The notes: generated by a model from the sequence alone, not told the origin. A stretch of 64,000 bases of DNA from Hellea sp. (GCA_020629875.1 JAHDCL010000002.1:15976-79975), one strand, 5' to 3'; counted from the stretch's first letter, positions 42,048 through 51,824 are shown. Numbers and translations: made by a program.

Positions 42048-42171
42048 TGTAAATCTTAAGTTTGTGTGAGTCCCTGCCGCAGAGAAGAATGGAACAGAGC
42101 CAGGTAAAGGTCAATAAATCAATCTTATTGCGCACACCACAATCAAACAACTTCATATAAACAAGCCTTAT

Positions 42172-42185
42172 TGACAGCGCTGTCA
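42172..42185. promoter_or_regulatory. LacI-family-type operator in lacI/glk2 divergent region
   Basis: Perfect palindrome TGACAGCGCTGTCA between divergent 42047(-) and 42251(+) genes. Confidence 0.8.
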
Positions 42186-42250
42186 CATCGCCCTAACTAA
42201 ACACTACTAAATACTCACAGAAGCCAAAAAAATTGGCAGGGGGAAAGAAC

Positions 42251-43252
42251 GTGGCTCAACCCATATTGGTTGGAGATATTGGCGGTACAAATATCCGCTT
42301 TGCGGTCGCGCGATCAAGCGAAAAAGGCTTCCCAAAACTAACCCACATATGGCGGGCTCCTGCAAATGATTTTGCAGAATTTAGCGATGCCTTGGCATAT
42401 TTCTTAGAGCGAACACCTGCCTCCGAGCGCCCTGCACAAGCGGTCTTCGCGCTCGCGGGTCCAATTGATGACCACTCAGTTCGACTTACTAACAAAGCCT
42501 GGACTGTAAGGCGTGACGACCTCATCTCTCGCTTTGGCTTCGAACGACTAACATTCATGAATGACTTTGCTGCCATGGCTAGATCGATACCAGAGCTGCC
42601 TGAAACCGCATTTTTCTCAATACAAGAAGGCATGCCAACGCCAATTATTACACCCCAATCAACCCTTGCAGTGGCAGGGGCGGGCACAGGACTCGGACAG
42701 GCCTTACTTGTAGGCAGCGCCCAAGGCGGGTGGACTGTTCTACCCACCGAGGGCGGACATCAACCCTTTGCCCCCATGAACAGCTTTGAAAGCGAGATCC
42801 ATGAGTTGATGCGCAAAGGTCAGGGTTACGTTTCTTTTGAACAAATTTGCTCAGGGCGTGGACTTGAGGACGTTTACAAAACGATTGCTAAACTCCAAGG
42901 GAAACCCATCGTAGAACTTACGGCGAAAGAAATTACTGAACGTGCTAAAACTGGAGACAGTTTAGCCATAGATACATGTGAATTTGCTGCCAATGCACTC
43001 ATGAACTTTATTGGCAATGCAGTTCTAGCCAGTGGGTCATGGCGGGGTGCGGTAATAGCTGGCGGGGTTTCTCAGCATCTACAACCCTATTTCGACACCC
43101 CCAAAGCGAGAGAGCGTTTCAACAATAAAGGCAAAATGCAGAGCCGTATGGAACGAGTCCCATTACGACTACTAATAGACTCTACTGCTCCGCTTATCGG
43201 GGCCGCTGCCGCGCCTCAGACAAACAGACCGAGCCAATACTCGGCCTGGTAA
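42251..43252 (+). CDS. Second glucokinase
   Basis: PILVGDIGGTNIRFAVARS; VFALAGPIDDHSVRLTNKAW; VAGAGTGLGQALL; PTEGGHQPFAP. GTG at 42251 has upstream GGGGGAAAG; track starts at TTG 42233. Confidence 0.9.
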   Translation: MAQPILVGDIGGTNIRFAVARSSEKGFPKLTHIWRAPANDFAEFSDALAYFLERTPASERPAQAVFALAGPIDDHSVRLTNKAWTVRRDDLISRFGFERLTFMNDFAAMARSIPELPETAFFSIQEGMPTPIITPQSTLAVAGAGTGLGQALLVGSAQGGWTVLPTEGGHQPFAPMNSFESEIHELMRKGQGYVSFEQICSGRGLEDVYKTIAKLQGKPIVELTAKEITERAKTGDSLAIDTCEFAANALMNFIGNAVLASGSWRGAVIAGGVSQHLQPYFDTPKARERFNNKGKMQSRMERVPLRLLIDSTAPLIGAAAAPQTNRPSQYSAW

Positions 43253-43272
43253 CACGCGCCCGCGCTATTCGA

Positions 43273-45837
43273 CTATTTTAAACAGACGGCTTGGCCCTCA
43301 TTTGCAACAAGCTTGACATCAGAAAGCGTGAGACTGACGGCGTCGCTGGTTTCAATCACGAATGGTGAACGCACAAATTTGAGCGCAGAACCCTCTGCAA
43401 AACAGGAAAGCTTTACGGAAACATCCGTCCACTCTCCGACTTTTGTTTTCGACAATACCGCATCCAAAGGCTGAGACTGCCCACAGTTTTTTCCGCAATC
43501 AAGAGAGATGTTCACCTTTGCCGCGTCATTGCCACCTTCAGGGCGCAGGCGTATATAGACAGCCATGTCCCCGGTCGTCTGACGCGAAAGATCAACAGGC
43601 GTACCGCGAACTTCGAAACGGCCCAACCCCTTCCCATTAAAACTGAGCGTTCGAATATTCTCTTGTACGCCATCATCAGCCGAGACGATTGTTGTCACAC
43701 CGCCCGGAGACACCGCCCTACTCGTCTTGACGGTTTTCTTTCCCGCAGGACCTCCAATAATCATCTCCCAAGGGAAGACGGCCTTACCAGCTTTAAAGAA
43801 GTCACTATCGTTCTTCGCCGACAACTCGACGCCAGCATCCTCGGGAAGGTTCCCAACTTTTCCAGGTTTCGCGTATGATAACCCATATCCATAAGCAAAG
43901 AGTGGGTCGTAATTCTCATCATCATAATTTAACGGCGTTTGAATTGCTGTCCGAGGCCAAGAATAGGGCAACGTTCCCTTAAAGTCATAAGCAACATTAC
44001 CCTCCGCATCCGTAAATAAGAGATCGGCAGCATATCCACCCTCTGACCCAGGAAGCCAAGCTGCTACAAAGGCATCGGATGCATTAATTTCTCTATTCAT
44101 CCAAAGCGGACGACCTGACAGGAAAATTGCAACAGTAGGGATTCCTGCGGCCCTATATTTCTTTAGTAGGTTCAAATCACTATCGTCGCCTGGTTTGTAG
44201 GCTAGATTATCTATATCACCCTTGAACTCAGCATATGGTTCTTCCCCAAAAACGACAATCGCGACTGTTGGAGAGCCGCTATACTCTCCGTCAGCGTCTG
44301 CAAGAAGGACTTCTCCATCCGCAGCTTCAACATGCCGTTTTATTCCATCAAGGAAAGAAGACCCCCCAGGGAAATCCGAATTTTTATTCCCTGTTCCTTG
44401 CCATGAAAGCGTCCAGCCTCCAGATTGCTTCCCGATATTATCAGCGCCATCTCCAGCAACCAATACTTTCGCTTTGGGGTTTATTGGCAATACGCCATTA
44501 TTTTTAATCAAGACCTGACTTTCACGCACAGCTTGCCGAGCTACTGCTTTTGAAGCTGGGTCTTGAAGGAGATCATAATCCGCAGCACCGGGACGTGATG
44601 ATGGTTTGCCTGCATCTAAAAGCCCCGACCGAATTTTGACACGCAAAATTCGCCGGACCGCATCATCAAGTCGATCTAAATCAAGCTGTCCGCTTTCTGC
44701 TTGGGCCAATGTGTTATCAAACAAACCTCGCCAACTATCAGGCGCCATATACATATCCAGACCAGCATGAAGCGCGTCGGGGCAGTTCTCATTTGAACAA
44801 CTGTCGAGCTGCCCATGAGCGTTCCAGTCGCCAACGACAAAACCATCAAAACCCATTTGACCTTTCAGGACATCAGTCAACAGTCCCTTATGCCCATGCA
44901 ACTTTGTCCCCTGCCAACTGGAAAATGAAGCCATCACAGATTGGGCACCTGCATTAATGGCTACTGGATATCCTGACCCGTGAATATCACGGAGCTGCTC
45001 TTCTGTGTCCAGATTATCACCTTGGTCTCGACCTTGATTAGTTCCGCCATCGCCAAGAAAATGCTTAGCTGTCGCAATAACTTTCTTCCCTTTAAGCCAA
45101 GTTTCCGACCCCGGCTCACCCTGAATCCCGCGAATAAGCTCGCCAGCATAAGAGGCGGTAACATCTGGGTTTTCAGAATAACCTTCATAGGTTCTACCCC
45201 ATCTATCATCACGCACCACCGCAATCGTAGGCGCGAAAGTCCACTCTTGGGCACCAACACGAATTTCTTGCGCGGTAATCGCACCGATTTTTCCCAAAAG
45301 CTTCGGATTTCGGGTCGCGCCCAGTCCAATGTTATGTGGAAAGACTGTGGCACCAGGGATGTTATTATGACCATGCACCGCATCGGTCCCCCAAATCATT
45401 GGAATGAAAGGCACACCATCCCCATAAGCCTCCTTAGAGGCTTCGTAAAACTCATCGGCAAGCTCGACCCAAGCTGATGCAGGTGACCGGTTGTCTCCAT
45501 TAGGTGCGGAGTTCCCTCCATTGAGGATAGACCCAAGCGGATAACTCTTTATATCTTCGGGGGTTATAGATCCGATATCAGCTTGGATAACCTGCCCGAC
45601 TTTGTGGCGTAGCTCCATATTGGACATCAAATCAGTGATGCGCGACTCGATAGCTGGGTCGAGACCCACAGGACTCTTCGCTACAGGCCAAATTGAAGGA
45701 TCAACAGAACCAGGTGTTCGAACGACGTTCATTGCAGTTTTCTTGTCGCCCTCTTTCCCATCATCCGCTGAACAGGATACTAACGCGGCTGTTAAACCGC
45801 ACATAGCCACAGTTATAAGCAAATTCGATTTTGTCAT
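43273..45837 (-). CDS. Glycoside hydrolase family 3 (exo-beta-glucosidase/glucohydrolase type) lipoprotein
   Basis: IWGTDAVHGHNNIPGATVFPHNIGLGATRNP; ATAKHFLGDGGTNQGRDQGDN; GFVVGDWNAHGQ (nucleophile Asp); lipobox VSCS; C-terminal carbohydrate-binding-like region. Confidence 0.93.
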   Translation of the reverse strand: MTKSNLLITVAMCGLTAALVSCSADDGKEGDKKTAMNVVRTPGSVDPSIWPVAKSPVGLDPAIESRITDLMSNMELRHKVGQVIQADIGSITPEDIKSYPLGSILNGGNSAPNGDNRSPASAWVELADEFYEASKEAYGDGVPFIPMIWGTDAVHGHNNIPGATVFPHNIGLGATRNPKLLGKIGAITAQEIRVGAQEWTFAPTIAVVRDDRWGRTYEGYSENPDVTASYAGELIRGIQGEPGSETWLKGKKVIATAKHFLGDGGTNQGRDQGDNLDTEEQLRDIHGSGYPVAINAGAQSVMASFSSWQGTKLHGHKGLLTDVLKGQMGFDGFVVGDWNAHGQLDSCSNENCPDALHAGLDMYMAPDSWRGLFDNTLAQAESGQLDLDRLDDAVRRILRVKIRSGLLDAGKPSSRPGAADYDLLQDPASKAVARQAVRESQVLIKNNGVLPINPKAKVLVAGDGADNIGKQSGGWTLSWQGTGNKNSDFPGGSSFLDGIKRHVEAADGEVLLADADGEYSGSPTVAIVVFGEEPYAEFKGDIDNLAYKPGDDSDLNLLKKYRAAGIPTVAIFLSGRPLWMNREINASDAFVAAWLPGSEGGYAADLLFTDAEGNVAYDFKGTLPYSWPRTAIQTPLNYDDENYDPLFAYGYGLSYAKPGKVGNLPEDAGVELSAKNDSDFFKAGKAVFPWEMIIGGPAGKKTVKTSRAVSPGGVTTIVSADDGVQENIRTLSFNGKGLGRFEVRGTPVDLSRQTTGDMAVYIRLRPEGGNDAAKVNISLDCGKNCGQSQPLDAVLSKTKVGEWTDVSVKLSCFAEGSALKFVRSPFVIETSDAVSLTLSDVKLVANEGQAVCLK

Positions 45838-45921
45838 TGGTCTCTCCCGAATACTCTATTTTTATACGGCCATTCCGAATAAGGGGCCACTTATGTAAGG
45901 TTCGCCTAAAAATGACGAAAA

Positions 45922-45935
45922 TGACAGCGCTGTCA
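45922..45935. promoter_or_regulatory. LacI-family-type operator upstream of GH3 gene
   Basis: Perfect palindrome TGACAGCGCTGTCA 84 bp upstream of the GH3 start. Confidence 0.8.
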
Positions 45936-46044
45936 AATGCTATTTAAAAATTTCGAGTTTACTCGTTACAATTACATGGGTTGAGGCAGGCGGAGTCCAT
46001 TTATGACCACCCCGCAGAAACGCAACTAGACGCAAACGTCTGAG

Positions 46045-46122
46045 TTAGAGACCTAAAAAAAGCGCAACAAGGAATATAACGAGAATAATCAGCGCTTCCT
46101 TGATTTTAATAAGTGTATTCAT
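46045..46122 (-). CDS. Candidate 25-aa single-TM microprotein
   Basis: Minus-strand ATG..TAA translates MNTLIKIKEALIILVIFLVALFLGL; purine-rich AAAGAGAGATGAT precedes the ATG. Too short for the ORF track. Confidence 0.5.
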   Translation of the reverse strand: MNTLIKIKEALIILVIFLVALFLGL

Positions 46123-46289
46123 ATCATCTCTCTTTGATAGAACTCGCTTACTGCAAAACGATAAAAAAGTAAATCAGAATCGAACGCGGAAATTGCAAAA
46201 CATATTGGCAGCGTCAAATAGACCGCAGCAAAATGCGCTACGGCCCCATTAACTCCAATAGACTCTCGTCGAACTTTCCTCTCACTTCC

Positions 46290-47885
46290 CTACCAAAAAG
46301 CTGCATATAACGCGACGAGTACAAGTCCAATGACCAGTGACCATAGATTAAAACTTGCGGAAGTTTTAAAACTGATATCACCCAACATCACCGACTGCCC
46401 CTCGCGCGGAGAAGATGTGAATTTAGACACGATGATTCCCAAAGCAACACATCCCAAGAAGATTACCCAAATGCGGTTCACAAACTGAAAGTCCGGGAAC
46501 ACGGTCGCAATTAGGGGAGACAAAATAACAGATGCGAGGAGCATCGCAAACGCTCCCGCGGAATTAGTGGGCTTGTAAAACATGCCCAGTAGGAAGACCG
46601 CGACGACACCAGGAGCAATATAGCCGGTGAGCTCTTGCACCGTTTGAAACGCACTTTCCATATTCTGGAATATTGGCTGAGCAATTATTACCGCAAATAC
46701 CATCGCAGCAACAGCCGTAATCCGGCCAACGGTTACATAATGCTGCTCGCTTTTATCAGACTTAGCCATCTTATAAAGATCCATCGTGAAGATGGTCGAA
46801 ATCGAATTCATCATAGATGCAAGCGAAGAGACAATTGCAGCGACCAGAGCCGCAAAGATTAGTCCGCGCAATCCACTCGGCATAATCCGCATCACTTCGG
46901 GATAAGCGCGGTCGGTTTTATCGGCTAGTACATCCGCATTCACGGCGCCAAATTCCGGCGTGGCCAACATAACCGCTGCGATGCCTGGCAACACGATAAT
47001 TAGCGGCATAAGGAGCTTCAATGCCGCTGCAAAGACAAGACCCTTTTGAGCTTCTTTGATATCCTTGGCGCCCAAAGCCCTCTGGATGATATACTGATTA
47101 AAGCCCCAATAATTCAGATGAAGAATCCAAAGGCCGCCAAGTAAAGTCCAGATACCCGGAAGCGTGTCATATCCTTTTTGGCCCTTTTCAAAAATCATAT
47201 CAAATTTATCAGGAAGTTCCGTGTAGATGCGCTTTAAACCGCCGCCAACTCCAGCATCACCACCAATCATTCCCATTGTCAGCCAGGCAATCACAAGTCC
47301 CCCAAGAACCAAAATAACGACTTGAATGATGTCGGTTAGAGCAACGGCTTTAAGGCCGCCCCAGAATGAGTAAAGTATCGCGAATGCGCCGAGCCCCGCC
47401 ATTCCCATAAAGATTGAAACCCCGGTCAGCGTATTAATTGCAAGCGCTCCGAGCCACAACACAGTTGTAAGGTTGACCGCTGTGTAAAGAAAAATCCAAT
47501 ATCCCGACATGAGGGTTTTCACACCTGTACCATATCGCGTTTCAAGGAATTGCGGCATTGTAAATATTTCGCGTTTCAGGAAAATCGGCAAGAAATATTT
47601 AGCAACAACAATCAGAACAATGGCCGCTTGCCATTCATACGCGGCAATAGCGAGACCTATTCGAAAGCCCTCACCCGACATGCCAATAATCTGCTCAGCC
47701 GATATATTGGCGGCAATCAAAGAAGCACCAATTGCCCACCACGGCAGAGACTTTCCTGCTAAAAAGTAATCTTCGGTGTTCTTCGCATGCCCGTCTTTTT
47801 CGCGCGAAACGTATAACGCAACGGCCAATAACATGACGGCATACGCCACCAAAACAATTAAGTCTAACGTTGATAATGCTGACAT
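46290..47885 (-). CDS. Sodium:solute symporter (SSS family) sugar cotransporter
   Basis: MSALSTLDLIVLVAYAVMLLAVALYVSREKDG...EDYFLAGKSLPWWAIGASLIAANISAEQIIGMSGEGF (vSGLT-like). ATG at 47885 after AGGGGA; track start is a TTG. Confidence 0.93.
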   Translation of the reverse strand: MSALSTLDLIVLVAYAVMLLAVALYVSREKDGHAKNTEDYFLAGKSLPWWAIGASLIAANISAEQIIGMSGEGFRIGLAIAAYEWQAAIVLIVVAKYFLPIFLKREIFTMPQFLETRYGTGVKTLMSGYWIFLYTAVNLTTVLWLGALAINTLTGVSIFMGMAGLGAFAILYSFWGGLKAVALTDIIQVVILVLGGLVIAWLTMGMIGGDAGVGGGLKRIYTELPDKFDMIFEKGQKGYDTLPGIWTLLGGLWILHLNYWGFNQYIIQRALGAKDIKEAQKGLVFAAALKLLMPLIIVLPGIAAVMLATPEFGAVNADVLADKTDRAYPEVMRIMPSGLRGLIFAALVAAIVSSLASMMNSISTIFTMDLYKMAKSDKSEQHYVTVGRITAVAAMVFAVIIAQPIFQNMESAFQTVQELTGYIAPGVVAVFLLGMFYKPTNSAGAFAMLLASVILSPLIATVFPDFQFVNRIWVIFLGCVALGIIVSKFTSSPREGQSVMLGDISFKTSASFNLWSLVIGLVLVALYAAFW

Positions 47886-47947
47886 TTTCTGTCCCCTCAA
47901 TATTTTTGCACATGTGTCTGCGCTTTATTGCCATCATTCCCCTATAA

Positions 47948-47961
47948 TGACAGCGTTGTCA
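47948..47961. promoter_or_regulatory. LacI-family-type operator between transporter and xylB
   Basis: TGACAGCGTTGTCA, one mismatch from the perfect palindrome, in the divergent promoter region. Confidence 0.75.
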
Positions 47962-48021
47962 ATTTAAAGATGACACGTGGATGTTTTTGGTTTTATATGC
48001 GAGCCGGAGGAAATCACAAAC

Positions 48022-49470
48022 ATGTATCTAGGAATTGATATAGGCACATCAGGCGTCAAAGCCGTTCTGGTTGACGAAGCTCAGAACATTGTAGATCAAG
48101 CGACGGCGCCGCTAGTAGTCAATCGACCTCAGCCTTTATGGTCAGAACAAAACCCTGAAGGTTGGTGGGAGGCCACATGTGCCGCAGTTAAGCAACTGGA
48201 CCCGTTTAAGCGCTCTGGCGTTAAAGCTATTGGCCTATCGGGCCAAATGCACGGCGCCACCTGTTTGGACAATAACGATAAAGTATTGCGCCCAGCTATT
48301 TTGTGGAATGACGGACGCAGCCACTTGGAATGCCTGGGCATGATGGCCGAGATGCCGGAACTGACTCAAATAACAGGCAATCTCGCCATGCCAGGCTTCA
48401 CCGCGCCGAAACTCGAATGGATGCGTACTTATGAGGCCGAAAATTTTGTTAGGGTCGCGAAGGTTCTACTACCCAAAGACTATGTCCGTCTGCTCATGAC
48501 GGGGGATTACGCCTCCGATATGTCTGATAGCGCAGGCACACTCTGGATGGATGTCGCCAAGCGCGATTGGTCGGATGATGTTTTGGCGCTCACAGCCCTC
48601 ACCCGAGAACATATGCCCAAACTTTTTGAAGGCTCAGAAGCCACGGGCAAATTACGCAAGGATATCGCCATCGACTGGGGTGTTCCCCAAGTTCCCGTAG
48701 CTGCCGGCGGCGGTGACAATGCAGCAGGTGCCGTTGGCTCCGGCACGACATCGCCAGGTGAAGGATTTATCTCGCTAGGCACATCGGGCGTGACCTTCCT
48801 CGCCGATGACAGTTATCGCCCAAACCCCGAAGGCGCCGTGCATACCTTCTGCCACGCATTACCCGGCCTTTGGCATCAAATGAGCGTTATGTTATCTGCG
48901 GCAAGTGCTGTGGATTTTGTAGCGAAGATGGTAGGGTTCCCCCAGCCTTCCGACCTATATGCAGCCGCCGAGAACGCCAACCAACCCGGCCAGGGTGTAT
49001 TCTTCCTGCCCTATCTATCAGGTGAGCGCACCCCCCATAACAACCCAAATGCCAAAGGGGCATTTTTTGGCCTGACTCATGAAGACAATCAAACTTCACT
49101 CGCCCAAGCAGCACTCGAGGGTGTGGCATTTGCCTTAGCCGACGGAATTGACGCCCTACGCGAGACCGGAGCAGAGATTAAAGCACTTTCGGTGATTGGT
49201 GGAGGCGCGCGGTCTCACTATTGGGGCAAAATACTCTCAGCCGCATTTGATCTACCACTGCATTATCGCGGCGGAGCCGCGGTTGGTCCAGCTTTCGGCG
49301 CAGCAAGGCTCGCGAGACTGTCTGTTAGTGATGAGGCGGTGGAAGAAATTTGCCACCCTCCCGCCATCGAACACACCATTACCCCGAACACTATACTTCG
49401 TGACCACTACGCGACGCGACGTCAAACATTCCAAAAATTATACATACAAACTAAGGAGTTCACCTCATGA
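48022..49470 (+). CDS. xylB: Xylulokinase
   Basis: MYLGIDIGTSGVKAVLVDEAQNIV; GLSGQMHGATCLD; GGGDNAAGAVGSGTTSPGEGFISLGTSG. ATG at 48022 preceded by GGAGG. Confidence 0.95.
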   Translation: MYLGIDIGTSGVKAVLVDEAQNIVDQATAPLVVNRPQPLWSEQNPEGWWEATCAAVKQLDPFKRSGVKAIGLSGQMHGATCLDNNDKVLRPAILWNDGRSHLECLGMMAEMPELTQITGNLAMPGFTAPKLEWMRTYEAENFVRVAKVLLPKDYVRLLMTGDYASDMSDSAGTLWMDVAKRDWSDDVLALTALTREHMPKLFEGSEATGKLRKDIAIDWGVPQVPVAAGGGDNAAGAVGSGTTSPGEGFISLGTSGVTFLADDSYRPNPEGAVHTFCHALPGLWHQMSVMLSAASAVDFVAKMVGFPQPSDLYAAAENANQPGQGVFFLPYLSGERTPHNNPNAKGAFFGLTHEDNQTSLAQAALEGVAFALADGIDALRETGAEIKALSVIGGGARSHYWGKILSAAFDLPLHYRGGAAVGPAFGAARLARLSVSDEAVEEICHPPAIEHTITPNTILRDHYATRRQTFQKLYIQTKEFTS

Positions 49471-50783
49471 GCGGATATTTCGACCACATCGACCCCATAA
49501 AATTTGAAGGCCCAGAGAGCACCAACCCGCTCGCCTTCAGATATTATGACGCTAAGAAAAAAGTGCTGGGCAAGACCATCGAAGAGCATCTTCGCGTCGC
49601 AGTGTGCTACTGGCATAATTTTTGTTGGGATGGGCATGACATCTTTGGCGCTGGCACATTTGCTCGTCCTTGGTTACAGGGCGCAAATGATCAAGCCGCC
49701 GCGGAAGCTAAGCTCGATGCGGCGTTCAGTTTTTTTGAAAAACTTGGACAGCCTTTCTTCTGCTTCCACGATGTAGATATTATGGCAGAAGCGTCCACCC
49801 CCAAGGAGCATGTCGAAAACCTCGCGGCGATCGTTGATAAGATTGAAGCTAAGATGGATGCAGGCACAACCAAGCTCCTTTGGGGTACAGCCAATATGTT
49901 CTCCCATCCGCGCTTCATGGCAGGAGCTTCAACCAACCCGAACCCCGATGTCGCCGCTTTCGCAGCCTTGCAAGTTAAGCATGCGATGGAAGCCACACAT
50001 CGTCTAGGCGGCGCAGGCTATGTGTTTTGGGGCGGTCGCGAAGGCTATGACACCATCCTGAATACGAATGTTGGCCACGAGATGGAACAACTTGGACGCT
50101 TCTTGAACATGGCGGTTGAGCATAAGTATAAAATTGGCTTTCAGGGAGACCTCTGGATTGAACCAAAACCACATGAGCCAACCAAACATCAATATGACCG
50201 CGATGTAGGCACAGTTTATGGCTTCTTGAAAGAACATGGTCTGGAGAATGAAATTGGCGTCAATATCGAGCCAAACCATGCAACGCTTGCAGGGAACGCG
50301 TTTGAGCACGAAATCGAAATGGCAAATGCCTTTGGCATTTTCGGCTCCATCGACTTTAACCGCGGTGACCCGCAAAATGGTTGGGATACTGATCAGTTCC
50401 CTAACGATCTGCGCGAGACAACACTCGCTATGTATTACATTCTCAAAGGTGGCGGCTTTAAAAATGGTGGATCAAATTTCGACGCCAAGGTACGACGTCA
50501 ATCCTGTGATGCTGAAGACCTATTCCATGGCCACATTGGAGGCATGGACTTACTCGCTCGAGCGCTCATGAATGCAGCAGCGATGATAGAAAATGACCAA
50601 CTCCAGGCCTTTAAGGATAGCCGCTATTCAGGCTGGAGCACAGGCATTGGCAAACAGATGATGGACGGCAAGGCTTCGCTTGATGACATGGCAAACCACT
50701 GCCTCAAGGAAAATGCCTCGCCGAAGCCTGTGTCTGGACGCCAAGAGTACCTCGAAAACATTGTCACGCAGCGCGTGAGATAA
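49467..50783 (+). CDS. xylA: Xylose isomerase
   Basis: RVAVCYWHNFCWDGHDIFGAGTF; FCFHDVDIMAEA; YVFWGGREGYDTILNTN; GSIDFNRGDPQNGWDTDQFP. Confidence 0.97.
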   Translation: MSGYFDHIDPIKFEGPESTNPLAFRYYDAKKKVLGKTIEEHLRVAVCYWHNFCWDGHDIFGAGTFARPWLQGANDQAAAEAKLDAAFSFFEKLGQPFFCFHDVDIMAEASTPKEHVENLAAIVDKIEAKMDAGTTKLLWGTANMFSHPRFMAGASTNPNPDVAAFAALQVKHAMEATHRLGGAGYVFWGGREGYDTILNTNVGHEMEQLGRFLNMAVEHKYKIGFQGDLWIEPKPHEPTKHQYDRDVGTVYGFLKEHGLENEIGVNIEPNHATLAGNAFEHEIEMANAFGIFGSIDFNRGDPQNGWDTDQFPNDLRETTLAMYYILKGGGFKNGGSNFDAKVRRQSCDAEDLFHGHIGGMDLLARALMNAAAMIENDQLQAFKDSRYSGWSTGIGKQMMDGKASLDDMANHCLKENASPKPVSGRQEYLENIVTQRVR

Positions 50784-50789
50784 TTAGAA

Positions 50790-50817
50790 CTGAGATGTGA
50801 CCATTATCACATCTCAG
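50790..50817. promoter_or_regulatory. Perfect 11-bp inverted repeat containing TGTGA-N6-TCACA
   Basis: CTGAGATGTGA-CCATTA-TCACATCTCAG directly downstream of xylA; no T-run follows. Confidence 0.5.
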
Positions 50818-51015
50818 GGTCATGCAACACCTTAGAGAAGTAATTGTGGCGGCACTCCGCTCTTACGATGCCTGCCCATATTGAGCCAATTTTCAGCATT
50901 GGTTTGAGACGCTTTAAGGCATAACCCTATTATTGTCCTAAGGCTTCCCGAACCTAGCCGCGTCTGCTAACGCAGTCGCGGCATTTTCTTACCGCCGGAC
51001 ACCAAGACTAGCAGC

Positions 51016-51504
51016 TTGCGAAACAGCTCTCGCACCGTTAAAGCCGCGCACATGTCAATGATAACCTTAGATGGACTACGGGCAACGAAAGGCGCCTTAC
51101 TCGGCCTTGACCCAGGAACAAAAACGCTTGGATTAGCTGTTAGCGACCGAACGCGCCTCATCGCGACACCGCTTGAGACTATACGCCGAGAAAAATTTTC
51201 ACTGGATGCTGCGCATCTTATGAAAATCTACGCAGAAAACGAGATTTCGGCGCTAATCGTGGGCCTACCTGTAAACATGAACGGCACACACGGGCCGCGA
51301 ACGCAATCGGTAAAAGACTTTTGTACAAATTTACTAAAGCTGAACGACATACCCATTTTCTTGTGGGACGAACGACTCTCGACGATGGCCGTAACGCGCG
51401 GCATGCTAGAAGCTGACATGAGCCGCAAAAAGCGCAAAGAAAATGTCGATAAACTTGCAGCAAGCTATATTCTTCAGGGCGTCTTGGACCGGTTACGCGC
51501 CTAA
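51016..51504 (+). CDS. ruvX: Holliday junction resolvase RuvX/YqgF
   Basis: LLGLDPGTKTLGLAVSDRTRLIATPLETI; IVGLPVNMNGTHGPRTQSVKDF; LWDERLSTMAVTR. Alternative start 51052. Confidence 0.94.
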   Translation: MRNSSRTVKAAHMSMITLDGLRATKGALLGLDPGTKTLGLAVSDRTRLIATPLETIRREKFSLDAAHLMKIYAENEISALIVGLPVNMNGTHGPRTQSVKDFCTNLLKLNDIPIFLWDERLSTMAVTRGMLEADMSRKKRKENVDKLAASYILQGVLDRLRA

Positions 51505-51824
51505 ACCACACATCTGAGTCGCAGACAGCAGAAAGCCCGCGACTTATCCTGTTCCACGATCTTGTTTCCAATTTCGCGCTCACAGATTAACTCGGCGGGC
51601 TCTGTCGCTAAAGGATCATCACCTTACCTGATTTGTGTGTCCCCTCATCCATCAGCTTAGATGGTTTCGGTTTTACCGCCTCAGTGCAGCTCCTCTTCGC
51701 GTCTTATTCTGGATAGCACATCCAACAAAAATTTCAATCGTATGCGCCGCAACTTATCCACATTATGAGAAATTTCTTGTGAGTAATTGGCATTGACAGA
51801 GAGAAAAACTCTACAGCCCTTGAC

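Noticed and set aside
46022-46050. Inverted-repeat-like AGACGCAAACGTCT near GH3 promoter
   Set aside because: AGACG...CGTCT arms are only 5-6 bp, it occurs once, and it overlaps the end of the microprotein candidate; not enough to call a site.
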